Assembly: GCA_900766325.1 (NCBI GenBank)
Contig: CAAFVA010000065.1
Location: 1 to 9,010, forward strand
DNA length: 9,010 nucleotides
Source: Bacilli bacterium
GTDB lineage: Bacteria > Bacillota_I > Bacilli_A > RF39 > UBA660
Direction: 5' to 3'
Made by a program: the position numbers and the translations under genes. Shown one piece after another: positions 1-6,624 of the stretch (position 1 is the first letter of the stretch; each line of letters begins with the position of its first letter). The notes under the pieces are model-generated. The model had not been told where the DNA came from and did no database searches. It saw only the letters and a program-made list of their open reading frames with translations.

Positions 1-1267
1 AATAATTTAAAATACCAACTTTATATATCTTAAGACCATATTTAATTAATAAATAATCTAATAACGCAACCAAAACAATTCCTATTATAACAACACTTAT
101 ACCTATTTCTCCGGATAGAAGAAGACTTGGCGCAAGTGATATGGAAATGAGCGGAATACACGCTACTATTTTTATAAATAACGACCCTGGAAACGCCGCT
201 GATAAAAATATCAAATAATAACCAATAATACTTATTACTAAAAGAGGCGTTTGAAGTTGTTGAAAGTTTTCCATGTTGGTCGTAATTGATGCAAGAATTC
301 CCGCTAAAAGCGAATATGCTAAAAAGCTTAATACAAATAAAATTACTATTAAAGGAATTATGTATCCTAGTTTATCTATAATGCCACCATTTTGAATTAC
401 ACTAATTATTTCATTTAAATCAAATTGCGAGGCAACATCTTGAACTAGTGAAGCACTGCCAGAAGTAGTTAACTTCCTTACCAAAAGCCCAATTCCGGCA
501 TAAACTATAAGTAAAAATCCTTGCAAGAGAACAAATATGTTACTTGCAACCACCTTGGAGAAAAAATGTGCCTTAGCAGATACGTTTCCTATTATTATTT
601 CCATACCACGGGTTGATTTTTCCTCGTTTATTTCTGCTCCTATCATCTGAACCAAAAACACTATTAACATGAAGCATGGAAGTACGATAATCATTGATAA
701 CACTGATAAAATAGATCTCGAAGACTCCTCGTCTTTCGTTTTATCCTCGTTTAAAAAGGCTCTTTCAACACTTACTTCTTTCGAGATTTTAGCAAGCTCA
801 TTTTGATCTATGTTAGAGTTTTTTAATGCAATGTTTTGTTTAGCCGTATTTAAAGACGTAATTATTGCTTGATACTTAATCGTATCAACGTATGAATCGG
901 TTATAAACTCTACTTTAAAAACGTTATTTTTATCCTCGTTTATAACAAGTAATATGTCATCTTTTCCCTCTATTTTTTCCTTGGCATCATCAGCGCTTTT
1001 TTCCCTTGTTATTACAACCTTAGAATCCGTTAAATAACTACTTACGTTTTCTAAATTGTTTTTTATTTCGTCATAGTAACCAACCTTATCAACAACTCTT
1101 ATCTTAACGTCATCGTTAAAGTCACCACCAAAAAAACTTACTATTTGATCAATGTTAACCAAACCAACTATTATTATTAAAACGATTATGTTAGCTATTA
1201 AAAACCATTTGTTTTTAAGTTTTTTTATTAAGCTATACTTGGTTAAAAACTTAAACTTATTTTCCAT
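1..1267 (-). CDS. ABC transporter permease, NatB/YhaP type (3' end cut by the window edge)
   Basis: Membrane subunit of an ABC-2 type exporter, partner of the ATPase encoded just upstream. The 422 residues visible start at ATG 1265-1267 and remain open to the edge; they end in KIYKVGILNY, a sequence typical of the last 20 or so residues of this family, so little is missing. One membrane helix (about 21-39) is followed by a hydrophilic, probably extracytoplasmic domain (about 40-185), then six more predicted helices near 187-209, 240-262, 301-323, 341-358, 363-385 and 388-408. The family hallmark EINEEKSTRGMEIIIGNVS (212-230) lies after helix 2. This layout is that of ABC2_membrane_3 proteins such as NatB (sodium efflux) and B. 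subtilis YhaP. The start overlaps the end of the ATPase gene by 11 bp, with only a weak AGGTGA upstream, which suggests translational coupling. The substrate cannot be read from the sequence; sodium, a drug or a peptide are all possible. Confidence 0.9.
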   Translation of the reverse strand, partial: MENKFKFLTKYSLIKKLKNKWFLIANIIVLIIIVGLVNIDQIVSFFGGDFNDDVKIRVVDKVGYYDEIKNNLENVSSYLTDSKVVITREKSADDAKEKIEGKDDILLVINEDKNNVFKVEFITDSYVDTIKYQAIITSLNTAKQNIALKNSNIDQNELAKISKEVSVERAFLNEDKTKDEESSRSILSVLSMIIVLPCFMLIVFLVQMIGAEINEEKSTRGMEIIIGNVSAKAHFFSKVVASNIFVLLQGFLLIVYAGIGLLVRKLTTSGSASLVQDVASQFDLNEIISVIQNGGIIDKLGYIIPLIVILFVLSFLAYSLLAGILASITTNMENFQQLQTPLLVISIIGYYLIFLSAAFPGSLFIKIVACIPLISISLAPSLLLSGEIGISVVIIGIVLVALLDYLLIKYGLKIYKVGILNY

Positions 1268-2156
1268 ATGCTTCACCTACTTTACTTACGAATATTTCTT
1301 CCAAACTTGGTTGTTCTAATGAAAACCTAGTTATGTTATCTTTTGTCTTTAAATAATTAAACACGTTTTTATAATGGCTTTCATCTTCTATCGTAACCTC
1401 ATAAAAAGAAGCTGTTTTAATAGCATTTACAACACCTTTTATTTTCTTTAGTTCAGCTATTTTGACATCACCTTCTATTATAACTTTCTTGATTTTGTAA
1501 TCTTCCTTGATATCTTTTAAATAACCCTCTAAAACAGATTTTCCCTTAACTAAAATAACTAGTTTCTCACAAAAAAGTTCTACGTGATCCATCCTGTGTG
1601 ATGAAAATATAATGGATGTTCCTTTATCTTTAAGTTCTAATATAACACTTTTAAAAAGCTCTATGTTAATCGGATCTAATCCAGAAAACGGTTCATCCAA
1701 AATAAGTAACTCAGGTTCGTTTATAATCGCTGATATAAACTGAACTTTTTGTTGGTTTCCTTTTGATAAAGTATTGATCTTTCTATCTTTATACTCTTTT
1801 ATTTCAAATCTTTCTAACAGTTTATCCAACCTTTTTAAAATGGTTTGTTCATCTAATGATTTTAATGCACCATAAAAAAGCATCTGCTCTTTTACGGTAA
1901 GTTTAGTAAGAAGACTTCTTTCCTCCGTTAAAAAACCAATCTTATCGGTTACGTCATAATCTATTTTCTTCCCATTAAAAGTTATTTTTCCTTCACTTGG
2001 ACTAATTAAGTTCATTATCATTCTAAAGGTCGTTGTCTTACCCGCGCCATTAACACCTAAAAGCCCAAATATCTCACCTTTTTTAACCTCGAAAGACAAA
2101 TTATCAACGGCTTTAAAATCATCATAATATTTGGTTACACCACTTACTTTAAGCAT
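1257..2156 (-). CDS. ABC transporter ATP-binding protein, NatA/YhaQ type
   Basis: Cytoplasmic ATPase that powers the NatB-like permease encoded immediately downstream. In the 299-residue protein (ATG at 2154-2156) the nucleotide-binding motifs are in order: Walker A GVNGAGKT (34-41), Q-loop region GFLTEERSL with Glu in place of the usual Gln (known in the YhaQ-like branch, where LPEERG is common), signature LSKGNQQ (130-136, a variant of LSGGQ), Walker B LLILDEPFSGLDP (150-162) and the switch His in SSHRM (near 187). The tail from about 220 is the small C-terminal domain seen in this family (DUF4162-like). Two ATGs stand side by side at 2159 and 2156. The GGAGG at 2163-2167 is 3 nt from the first and 6 nt from the second, so I prefer 2156. 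The gene overlaps the end of ymfH. Length and motifs are intact. Confidence 0.94.
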   Translation of the reverse strand: MLKVSGVTKYYDDFKAVDNLSFEVKKGEIFGLLGVNGAGKTTTFRMIMNLISPSEGKITFNGKKIDYDVTDKIGFLTEERSLLTKLTVKEQMLFYGALKSLDEQTILKRLDKLLERFEIKEYKDRKINTLSKGNQQKVQFISAIINEPELLILDEPFSGLDPINIELFKSVILELKDKGTSIIFSSHRMDHVELFCEKLVILVKGKSVLEGYLKDIKEDYKIKKVIIEGDVKIAELKKIKGVVNAIKTASFYEVTIEDESHYKNVFNYLKTKDNITRFSLEQPSLEEIFVSKVGEAYGK

Positions 2157-3444
2157 CATTTACCTCCTTACCACTCGTAACATAAATAACTGACTTATTA
2201 TTAAAATCAAGTTTACCCACGTCATTAATAAATTTATCATAAGTATAATTACTATAAAAAGTATATATATCTGGCAAAAAAGCCCCATAATTTATTACGT
2301 GTTCATATATAACGTTCGCAACCCTACTTGGGGAATCATAAGTTTTAACAATAGACGTAATATAAGCTTTTTTATATAACTCAAACATCTTTTCATCATA
2401 ATTTTTATCCTTTAATTTCTTATCTAACTCTTCTATGAATCTTTCTTTATCTAAAACGTCGGCATCAAACATAAGTAAAACCATGTTTTCAAAACTAGAA
2501 TAATTTGCAGATAAATCTGACTTTATAATTTTCTTTTCTCTTAAATCATTAGAAAAAGATGAGGAAGAAGAAAACTTAATGTCTAAAATCATGGAAAAAA
2601 TCATTAAATTTGACAATAAATCATACCCTTTTGCCTTTGGAAAGACAAACTTATAACAAACGCTTATTCTTGGGGTTGATACGTTTTTTACACACTGTTC
2701 ATAAGCTTTATAAACTTCTTTAGGTTCATCATACTCTTTTATTAGTATTTCATCTTGTTTTTGATAGTTTCTTTTACTTTGATTATTTTTTATTTCATTT
2801 ATTGTTTCATCTACGTTAATATCACCAGCCACAACCAAAGTCATGTTTGACGGGTGATAAAAAGTGTTGTAACATTCATATAAATCTTCTTTTGTTATTT
2901 TTCTTACGTTTTTTGCATCTCCTATAACACTATACTTATTATTATCATAAATAATAGTATTATAAAAATCTTTGTCGTATAAAAAGTTTGATACACTATC
3001 ATTTGTCATGTTTATTTCCTGCTCTATTATTCCTTTTTCTTTTTCTACGTTTTCATCGGTAAAGTATGGGGTTCCAACAAAATCTAACAAAAGGTTTAAA
3101 CACTCGTTAAAATTATTGGAACATGTAAAATAATAACAAGTTTCTTTTTTTGAAGTATAAGCGTTTACGTTTGCACCATACCTTTCAAATTTAGTAAAGG
3201 TATTTTCGTTATCACTGTTTTCGAATAACTTATGCTCTAAAAAGTGTGCGATGCCAAGAGGAAACGATTTTATTTTCTTTTTTCCTATTGGTCTAAAATC
3301 ATTATAAGATGATCCGTACTTAGTGACAAAAAACGCACTTTTTTTATTAAATCCTTCTTTCTTATATAAATAAACGTTAAGACCATTCTCTAAAGTTTCG
3401 TGATATACTACTTCATCTAGTTTTGTAATCTTAATTTCTTCCAT
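2149..3444 (-). CDS. ymfH: M16 family zinc peptidase subunit YmfH (EF-P modification-associated locus)
   Basis: Catalytic-type half of a two-subunit M16 (pitrilysin/insulinase-like) pair, presumably cytoplasmic since no signal peptide is visible. In the 431-residue form the inverted zinc motif HFLEH (67-71; His67, Glu70, His71) is followed by the third ligand Glu143 in the family context KGIIEQEI. The second M16 lobe spans about 175-360 and contains a LREK but not the usual downstream Gly/Ser-Leu-Ala-Tyr. Length fits the roughly 430 residues of YmfH. In B. subtilis ymfF and ymfH lie beside ymfI, whose product reduces the 5-aminopentanone group on elongation factor P, and database entries name both after that pathway; their own role there is not settled. 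The frame also opens with GTG at 3453 and 3447. The AAGGAGA at 3454-3460 abuts the first GTG, so ATG 3444 (or GTG 3447) is the likely start. It overlaps ymfF by 14 bp. Confidence 0.92.
   Translation of the reverse strand: MEEIKITKLDEVVYHETLENGLNVYLYKKEGFNKKSAFFVTKYGSSYNDFRPIGKKKIKSFPLGIAHFLEHKLFENSDNENTFTKFERYGANVNAYTSKKETCYYFTCSNNFNECLNLLLDFVGTPYFTDENVEKEKGIIEQEINMTNDSVSNFLYDKDFYNTIIYDNNKYSVIGDAKNVRKITKEDLYECYNTFYHPSNMTLVVAGDINVDETINEIKNNQSKRNYQKQDEILIKEYDEPKEVYKAYEQCVKNVSTPRISVCYKFVFPKAKGYDLLSNLMIFSMILDIKFSSSSSFSNDLREKKIIKSDLSANYSSFENMVLLMFDADVLDKERFIEELDKKLKDKNYDEKMFELYKKAYITSIVKTYDSPSRVANVIYEHVINYGAFLPDIYTFYSNYTYDKFINDVGKLDFNNKSVIYVTSGKEVNDA
2163..2167 (-). promoter_or_regulatory. Ribosome binding site deciding the ABC ATPase start
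   Basis: A perfect GGAGG lies inside the last codons of ymfH. Its spacing is 3 nt to the first of two tandem ATGs and 6 nt to the second, which favours the second (2156) as the start. Confidence 0.75.
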
Positions 3445-4687
3445 CACTATCACTCTCCTTTAAAAAATAACTTAGTTTTAAAATAACTCTTTTAGATACA
3501 TTTTCTACTTCTTCTTTTGTTACTCCATTTAATTTTTTAATAAAATCATTTACGTTTGGCAAACCAAATAGTTTTTCATTATGATACCTTGCCACTATGT
3601 TATCTATATAATCTATAGATTCTAAAAGTGATGATATAAGTTCTTTTTTTGCGGTGTTAAGCTCCTCATCGGTAATTTTCTCCATCTTTTTTAACTCTTC
3701 TTTTATTATTTTTACCGCTCTTTGATAGTTTTCTTTTTCTATACCAGTAATTATTTCAAGCAAATTATCATCTTTTTCTAACCTTGCAAAACAATAATAA
3801 GCAAGCGAATTTTTTTCTCTTACCGAATCAAACAATCTAGAGTTTCCAGAACCACCGAGAATTATACGATAAAGTGGCATAACGTAATTAAGTTCATACT
3901 CACTCATTTTTTTCAAGTAACAAACTAAGTATAAAACGTTTTGAATGCCAAATCCTTCTTCCTGAACTTCGCTATAATTAGTTTTTATATCATCATTACT
4001 AATGTATAAGTTATCATTAAAGGTTATATTATTCTTAATTTTATTTATAATATCATTAAAAACAGACTCATCTTCCACGTTTCCTGCGACGATCAAACTT
4101 ACCTCACTATTATTAATCATATCTCGATAATATTCGTATAATGACTTTCTTGTTATTTTACTTAAAACGTATAAATCTTTATCAAAAGTGTACGGTTTTT
4201 CAGAATCAAGGTGTTTTAGCATTCTTTCCTCAGCATAAGACCTTTGATTTTCCTTTCTTTTTTCAATAGATAACTTTAACCTGTCATAATTAATATCAAA
4301 ACTATATTTATCAAACGCATTATCTTTAACATTAGGATCAAACACTATTTCACAGAAAGTATCTATTACTTTCTTTAAATTTCCTTCTTCCGTATATTTA
4401 TCCTCTAAGCAAGCAAAGCTAAAAACATTAAAAAAATAGTTTCCCGTTCTACCATTTGACGCACTATAATAAGCATCATAATTCTCTAACGTATTTATGT
4501 TTAATTTTTCATTAGTATCATACTTTTTCGTGCTTTCAAGCAAGACGTTTCTCAAAAGCGGCCCATAAGTCATTTTTTCTTTCGTTATTTTACTTTTAAA
4601 ATATAGTCTTCCAAATATACTTTTAAATTTATTCGTTTTAATAAAAGTTACGTTAATTCCATTTACATTTTTATTAATTACGTTCAT
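3431..4687 (-). CDS. ymfF: M16 family non-zinc subunit YmfF (EF-P modification-associated locus)
   Basis: Partner of YmfH, 418 residues, the usual length. The protein has the two-lobe M16 fold signature but no HxxEH: the equivalent N-terminal stretch reads YGPLLRNVLLES (41-52), so it cannot bind catalytic zinc by itself. The C-terminal lobe keeps the well-conserved M16 segment LGGSGNSRLFDSVREKNSLAY (277-297 in part), giving the Arg290/Tyr297 pair that positions substrate in M16 enzymes. With YmfH providing the zinc site, the two look like complementary halves of one active heterodimer, as described for other M16B pairs. The start ATG 4685-4687 has a perfect GGAGG at 4693-4697, 5 nt away. The gene follows deoD after 46 bp with no convincing terminator or promoter between, and its end overlaps ymfH. 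Confidence 0.91.
   Translation of the reverse strand: MNVINKNVNGINVTFIKTNKFKSIFGRLYFKSKITKEKMTYGPLLRNVLLESTKKYDTNEKLNINTLENYDAYYSASNGRTGNYFFNVFSFACLEDKYTEEGNLKKVIDTFCEIVFDPNVKDNAFDKYSFDINYDRLKLSIEKRKENQRSYAEERMLKHLDSEKPYTFDKDLYVLSKITRKSLYEYYRDMINNSEVSLIVAGNVEDESVFNDIINKIKNNITFNDNLYISNDDIKTNYSEVQEEGFGIQNVLYLVCYLKKMSEYELNYVMPLYRIILGGSGNSRLFDSVREKNSLAYYCFARLEKDDNLLEIITGIEKENYQRAVKIIKEELKKMEKITDEELNTAKKELISSLLESIDYIDNIVARYHNEKLFGLPNVNDFIKKLNGVTKEEVENVSKRVILKLSYFLKESDSDGRN
3454..3460 (-). promoter_or_regulatory. Ribosome binding site deciding the ymfH start
   Basis: AAGGAGA lies inside the end of ymfF. It directly abuts GTG 3453, is 6 nt from GTG 3447 and 9 nt from ATG 3444. This excludes the longest reading and makes ATG 3444 the best start, with GTG 3447 possible. 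Confidence 0.65.
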
Positions 4688-4733
4688 TTTAACCTCCTTT
4701 TATTAATATGGTCATCATAAATAATCATATTCT

Positions 4734-5444
4734 TTATAATAATGCGGCAGAATCAAGTGCCAATACAATCATCTCATTAAAACCATTTTGCCTTTCCTCG
4801 CTGGATAATTCCTCTCCAGTTATCAAGCTATTGGATATTGTTAATATACAAGATGCGTTCTTATTTAACAACCGCGCGTTTGAAAAAAGCGCAAAAGACT
4901 CCATTTCAAGCGCACAACATTTATACTTTTCATATATAACCGAAGGATCTTCCGTTTTATTATAATACACGTCACTACAATATACATCAGATTTAATTAA
5001 GTTTACGTTGTTTTTTTCTGCTGCTAAAACAATTTTATCATTTAAGTAAGCACTACTTTCTTTTTCATTAGAATCATCATTATTTAAAACTTTTGCATAA
5101 CCGGATAAAGAGTAAGACTTATTTACCAAAACAACGCTTCTTAATGGGACGTTATTAGTTGTTGACCCTGCCGAACCTATCCTTATTATGTTATCAACGT
5201 CATACTCTTTAAATAATTCGTATGAATAAATTCCAACCGACGGATTACCCATACCATGAGCCATAACGGTTATTTCCTTTTTCTTATAATAACCAGTATA
5301 AGCGTACATTCCCCTTACTTTATTTACTAACTTATAATCATCAAGAAAGTTTTCCGCAATATATTTTGCCCTTAATGGATCACCTGGCATTATTACGGTT
5401 TTTGCTATATCCTCTTTTTTAGCTTCATTATGTGGTGTTGCCAT
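4734..5444 (-). CDS. deoD: Purine nucleoside phosphorylase, DeoD type, with Asn at the catalytic Asp position
   Basis: Cytoplasmic enzyme of purine salvage: phosphorolysis of (deoxy)purine nucleosides to base plus (deoxy)ribose 1-phosphate. The 236 residues align with the hexameric E. coli/B. subtilis DeoD from end to end: His5, Gly21 and Arg25 in MPGDPLRAK, Arg44 in VRGM, Arg88 and Ser91 in IRIGSAGS (phosphate contacts), Met181/Glu182 in LEMES (ribose contacts) and Arg218 in EERQ. Each lies one position after the mature E. coli numbering, so the register is firm. Two family-conserved spots differ: GSCGA is GSAGS, and the SDH motif at the base-binding site is SNS, placing Asn205 where Asp204 protonates the purine in E. 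coli. Asn at that site is the state of trimeric, 6-oxopurine-selective PNPs such as the human enzyme, so specificity may be altered or activity reduced. First gene of the likely operon, with its own promoter and an AAAGGAAA ribosome binding site. Confidence 0.93.
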   Translation of the reverse strand: MATPHNEAKKEDIAKTVIMPGDPLRAKYIAENFLDDYKLVNKVRGMYAYTGYYKKKEITVMAHGMGNPSVGIYSYELFKEYDVDNIIRIGSAGSTTNNVPLRSVVLVNKSYSLSGYAKVLNNDDSNEKESSAYLNDKIVLAAEKNNVNLIKSDVYCSDVYYNKTEDPSVIYEKYKCCALEMESFALFSNARLLNKNASCILTISNSLITGEELSSEERQNGFNEMIVLALDSAALL

Positions 5445-5489
5445 GTTATTTTCCTTTCTATTTTCTAAAAAAAATATTCTTACGAAAAC

Positions 5490-5518
5490 ATTATATCATA
5501 AACCATTGATTATTTAAA
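5490..5518 (-). promoter_or_regulatory. deoD operon promoter (extended -10)
   Basis: On the minus strand TTTAAA (5513-5518, 4 of 6 to the -35 consensus) is followed after 17 bp by a perfect TATAAT (5490-5495) with TG one base before it (TGATATAAT, extended -10). Transcription would start near 5483, about 40 bp before the deoD ATG. It is the only convincing promoter for the five-gene minus-strand run. Confidence 0.75.
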
Positions 5519-5533
5519 TTTTTGTGATAAAAT
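5506..5533 (+). promoter_or_regulatory. Promoter of the M3-like peptidase gene, overlapping the deoD promoter
   Basis: TTGATT (5506-5511) and TAAAAT (5528-5533) are separated by 16 bp, again with an extended -10 TG (TGATAAAAT). The -35 lies inside the spacer of the divergent deoD promoter. AGAGGAAG (5551-5558) is the ribosome binding site, 6 nt before the ATG. Confidence 0.6.
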
Positions 5534-5564
5534 AAATAACCATTAACAAAAGAGGAAGTAGTTT

Positions 5565-6611
5565 ATGCGTAAATATTATTGGGATAAAAAAGAATTATTA
5601 AGAGAGTTTAACATGCTAAAAAAACTGTTAAATAATAGTTCAATTAGTGATGATGAAAAGAAAAAAATACAAACTAAGTTAATTATGCTACTAGACATGA
5701 ATGAGTGTTCAAAAGTTCTAAAAAGATGTATACGTAATCTTAGAATTTTTAATTGCGATGTGTTTTTTAATATTGATAGTGCATCAAACGAGATAAAAAA
5801 CAATATAACTAAGTTACAAGATGACATAATGAGAACACACTTTGATTTATTTTATAATAGTAATATAAATAACACTTATCCAAATGCATATAAAAAGTTT
5901 TTACCAGAAAATTTAAAGATATTTTTTGAAAAAGAAGTGTTTTTAAGTGCTAAGGGTAAAGAAAAAGATTTTAAAAGAATGACTGAGTGTAAAAATCATT
6001 TTTTATGTTTGGATAAACATTTGGAAAGCGGATACTTTTTTCCGTATGACAAGAAATCGTTTATATTGTCTAATGGTAAAAATAACGTAAAATCCTTCAT
6101 TACCTTGTCACACGAATTAGGACATTACCTAGAGTTTTGCTTTAATGACTTTTTTATTAAACCAAATAACAAATCAAAACTATATGAAGAAGTTTCAAGT
6201 CTTCTTCTAGAGCATATAAGTTTAGATATCCTAAGAAAGCACGGGATAATAGATGCAAGAGAAAAAACTGACATACAAAAGCAAATAATGCACGATAATA
6301 CATCACCAGCAGAAGATTATTATTTAATAAGATCAATAATAAATGATTCAAGTCCAACCAACATAGATAGAATTAGAGTGCATTTTTACAATGACGTAGT
6401 TGAAAATTTAACCTATTATTATTCATACATAATGGCCGTTAATCTTTACTATCAATATCTAGAAGATCCTAACATGGCAAATAAAAACTTAAGAAAACTA
6501 TTAATAAATTACTCTGATGAAAACGAGCTAGACCTCTTAAGAGAATGTAAGATTGACATTAATGGAAACGTATTAAAAAAACACTTAGATAAATTAAAGA
6601 ACAGCAACTAA
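5565..6611 (+). CDS. Short M3 (oligoendopeptidase F)-like zinc metallopeptidase
   Basis: Predicted cytoplasmic gluzincin of 348 residues with no signal peptide or membrane helix. The zinc motif is SHELGHYLEF (182-191; His183, Glu184, His187). The third ligand is most likely Glu209 in YEEVSSLLLEHI (207-218), matching the AEVAS..NE segment of PepF about the same distance downstream. YYYSYIMAVNLYYQYLED (284-301) resembles the tyrosine-rich helix after the active site in M3 enzymes, and LLRECKIDI (324-332) resembles their C-terminal 'aGvDi' segment. M3 proteins usually have about 560-700 residues; here only some 180 residues precede the zinc motif, so most of the N-terminal lobe is absent. No frameshift or remnant is visible and the gene has its own promoter and ribosome binding site, so it looks like a functional compact form rather than a fragment. 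Substrate unknown, probably short peptides. It diverges from deoD and converges on ftsK with a 4-bp overlap. Confidence 0.78.
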   Translation: MRKYYWDKKELLREFNMLKKLLNNSSISDDEKKKIQTKLIMLLDMNECSKVLKRCIRNLRIFNCDVFFNIDSASNEIKNNITKLQDDIMRTHFDLFYNSNINNTYPNAYKKFLPENLKIFFEKEVFLSAKGKEKDFKRMTECKNHFLCLDKHLESGYFFPYDKKSFILSNGKNNVKSFITLSHELGHYLEFCFNDFFIKPNNKSKLYEEVSSLLLEHISLDILRKHGIIDAREKTDIQKQIMHDNTSPAEDYYLIRSIINDSSPTNIDRIRVHFYNDVVENLTYYYSYIMAVNLYYQYLEDPNMANKNLRKLLINYSDENELDLLRECKIDINGNVLKKHLDKLKNSN

Positions 6612-6624
6612 TCTTGCTGTTCTT
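6597..6624. terminator. Hairpin spanning both convergent stop codons, likely bidirectional terminator
   Basis: A perfect 10-bp inverted repeat AAGAACAGCA / TGCTGTTCTT encloses an 8-base loop that contains the TAA of the M3-like gene (6609-6611) and the TAG of ftsK (6608-6610). T-rich tails follow on both strands (CGTCTTTATT on plus, TAATTTATC on minus), moderate rather than perfect U-tracts. The arms encode the last residues of both proteins. No other terminator is seen for either gene. Confidence 0.65.

Noticed and set aside
3445..3453. Longer ymfH start at GTG 3453
   Set aside because: The Shine-Dalgarno directly abuts that GTG, leaving no spacing; ATG 3444 (or GTG 3447) fits better.
4705..4731. 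Inverted repeat AATATG/CATATT between deoD and ymfF
   Set aside because: Only 6 A/T-rich pairs with a 15-base loop and no U-tract; too weak for a terminator or a credible operator.
4708..4965. Plus-strand open frame opposite deoD
   Set aside because: It lies antisense within a clear deoD gene, lacks a ribosome binding site, and resembles no protein family.
5576..5827. Minus-strand open frame opposite the start of the M3-like gene
   Set aside because: Ser/Leu/Phe-rich composition is typical of an antisense shadow; no ribosome binding site or promoter.
6157..6357. Minus-strand open frame of 66 codons opposite the M3-like zinc motif region
   Set aside because: Leucine-rich shadow of an AT-rich coding strand; no start signals.
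5565..6611. M3-like gene as a pseudogene fragment of a full oligoendopeptidase
   Set aside because: The frame is uninterrupted, has promoter and ribosome binding site, and the upstream 120 bp contains promoters rather than remnants of a missing N-terminal lobe.
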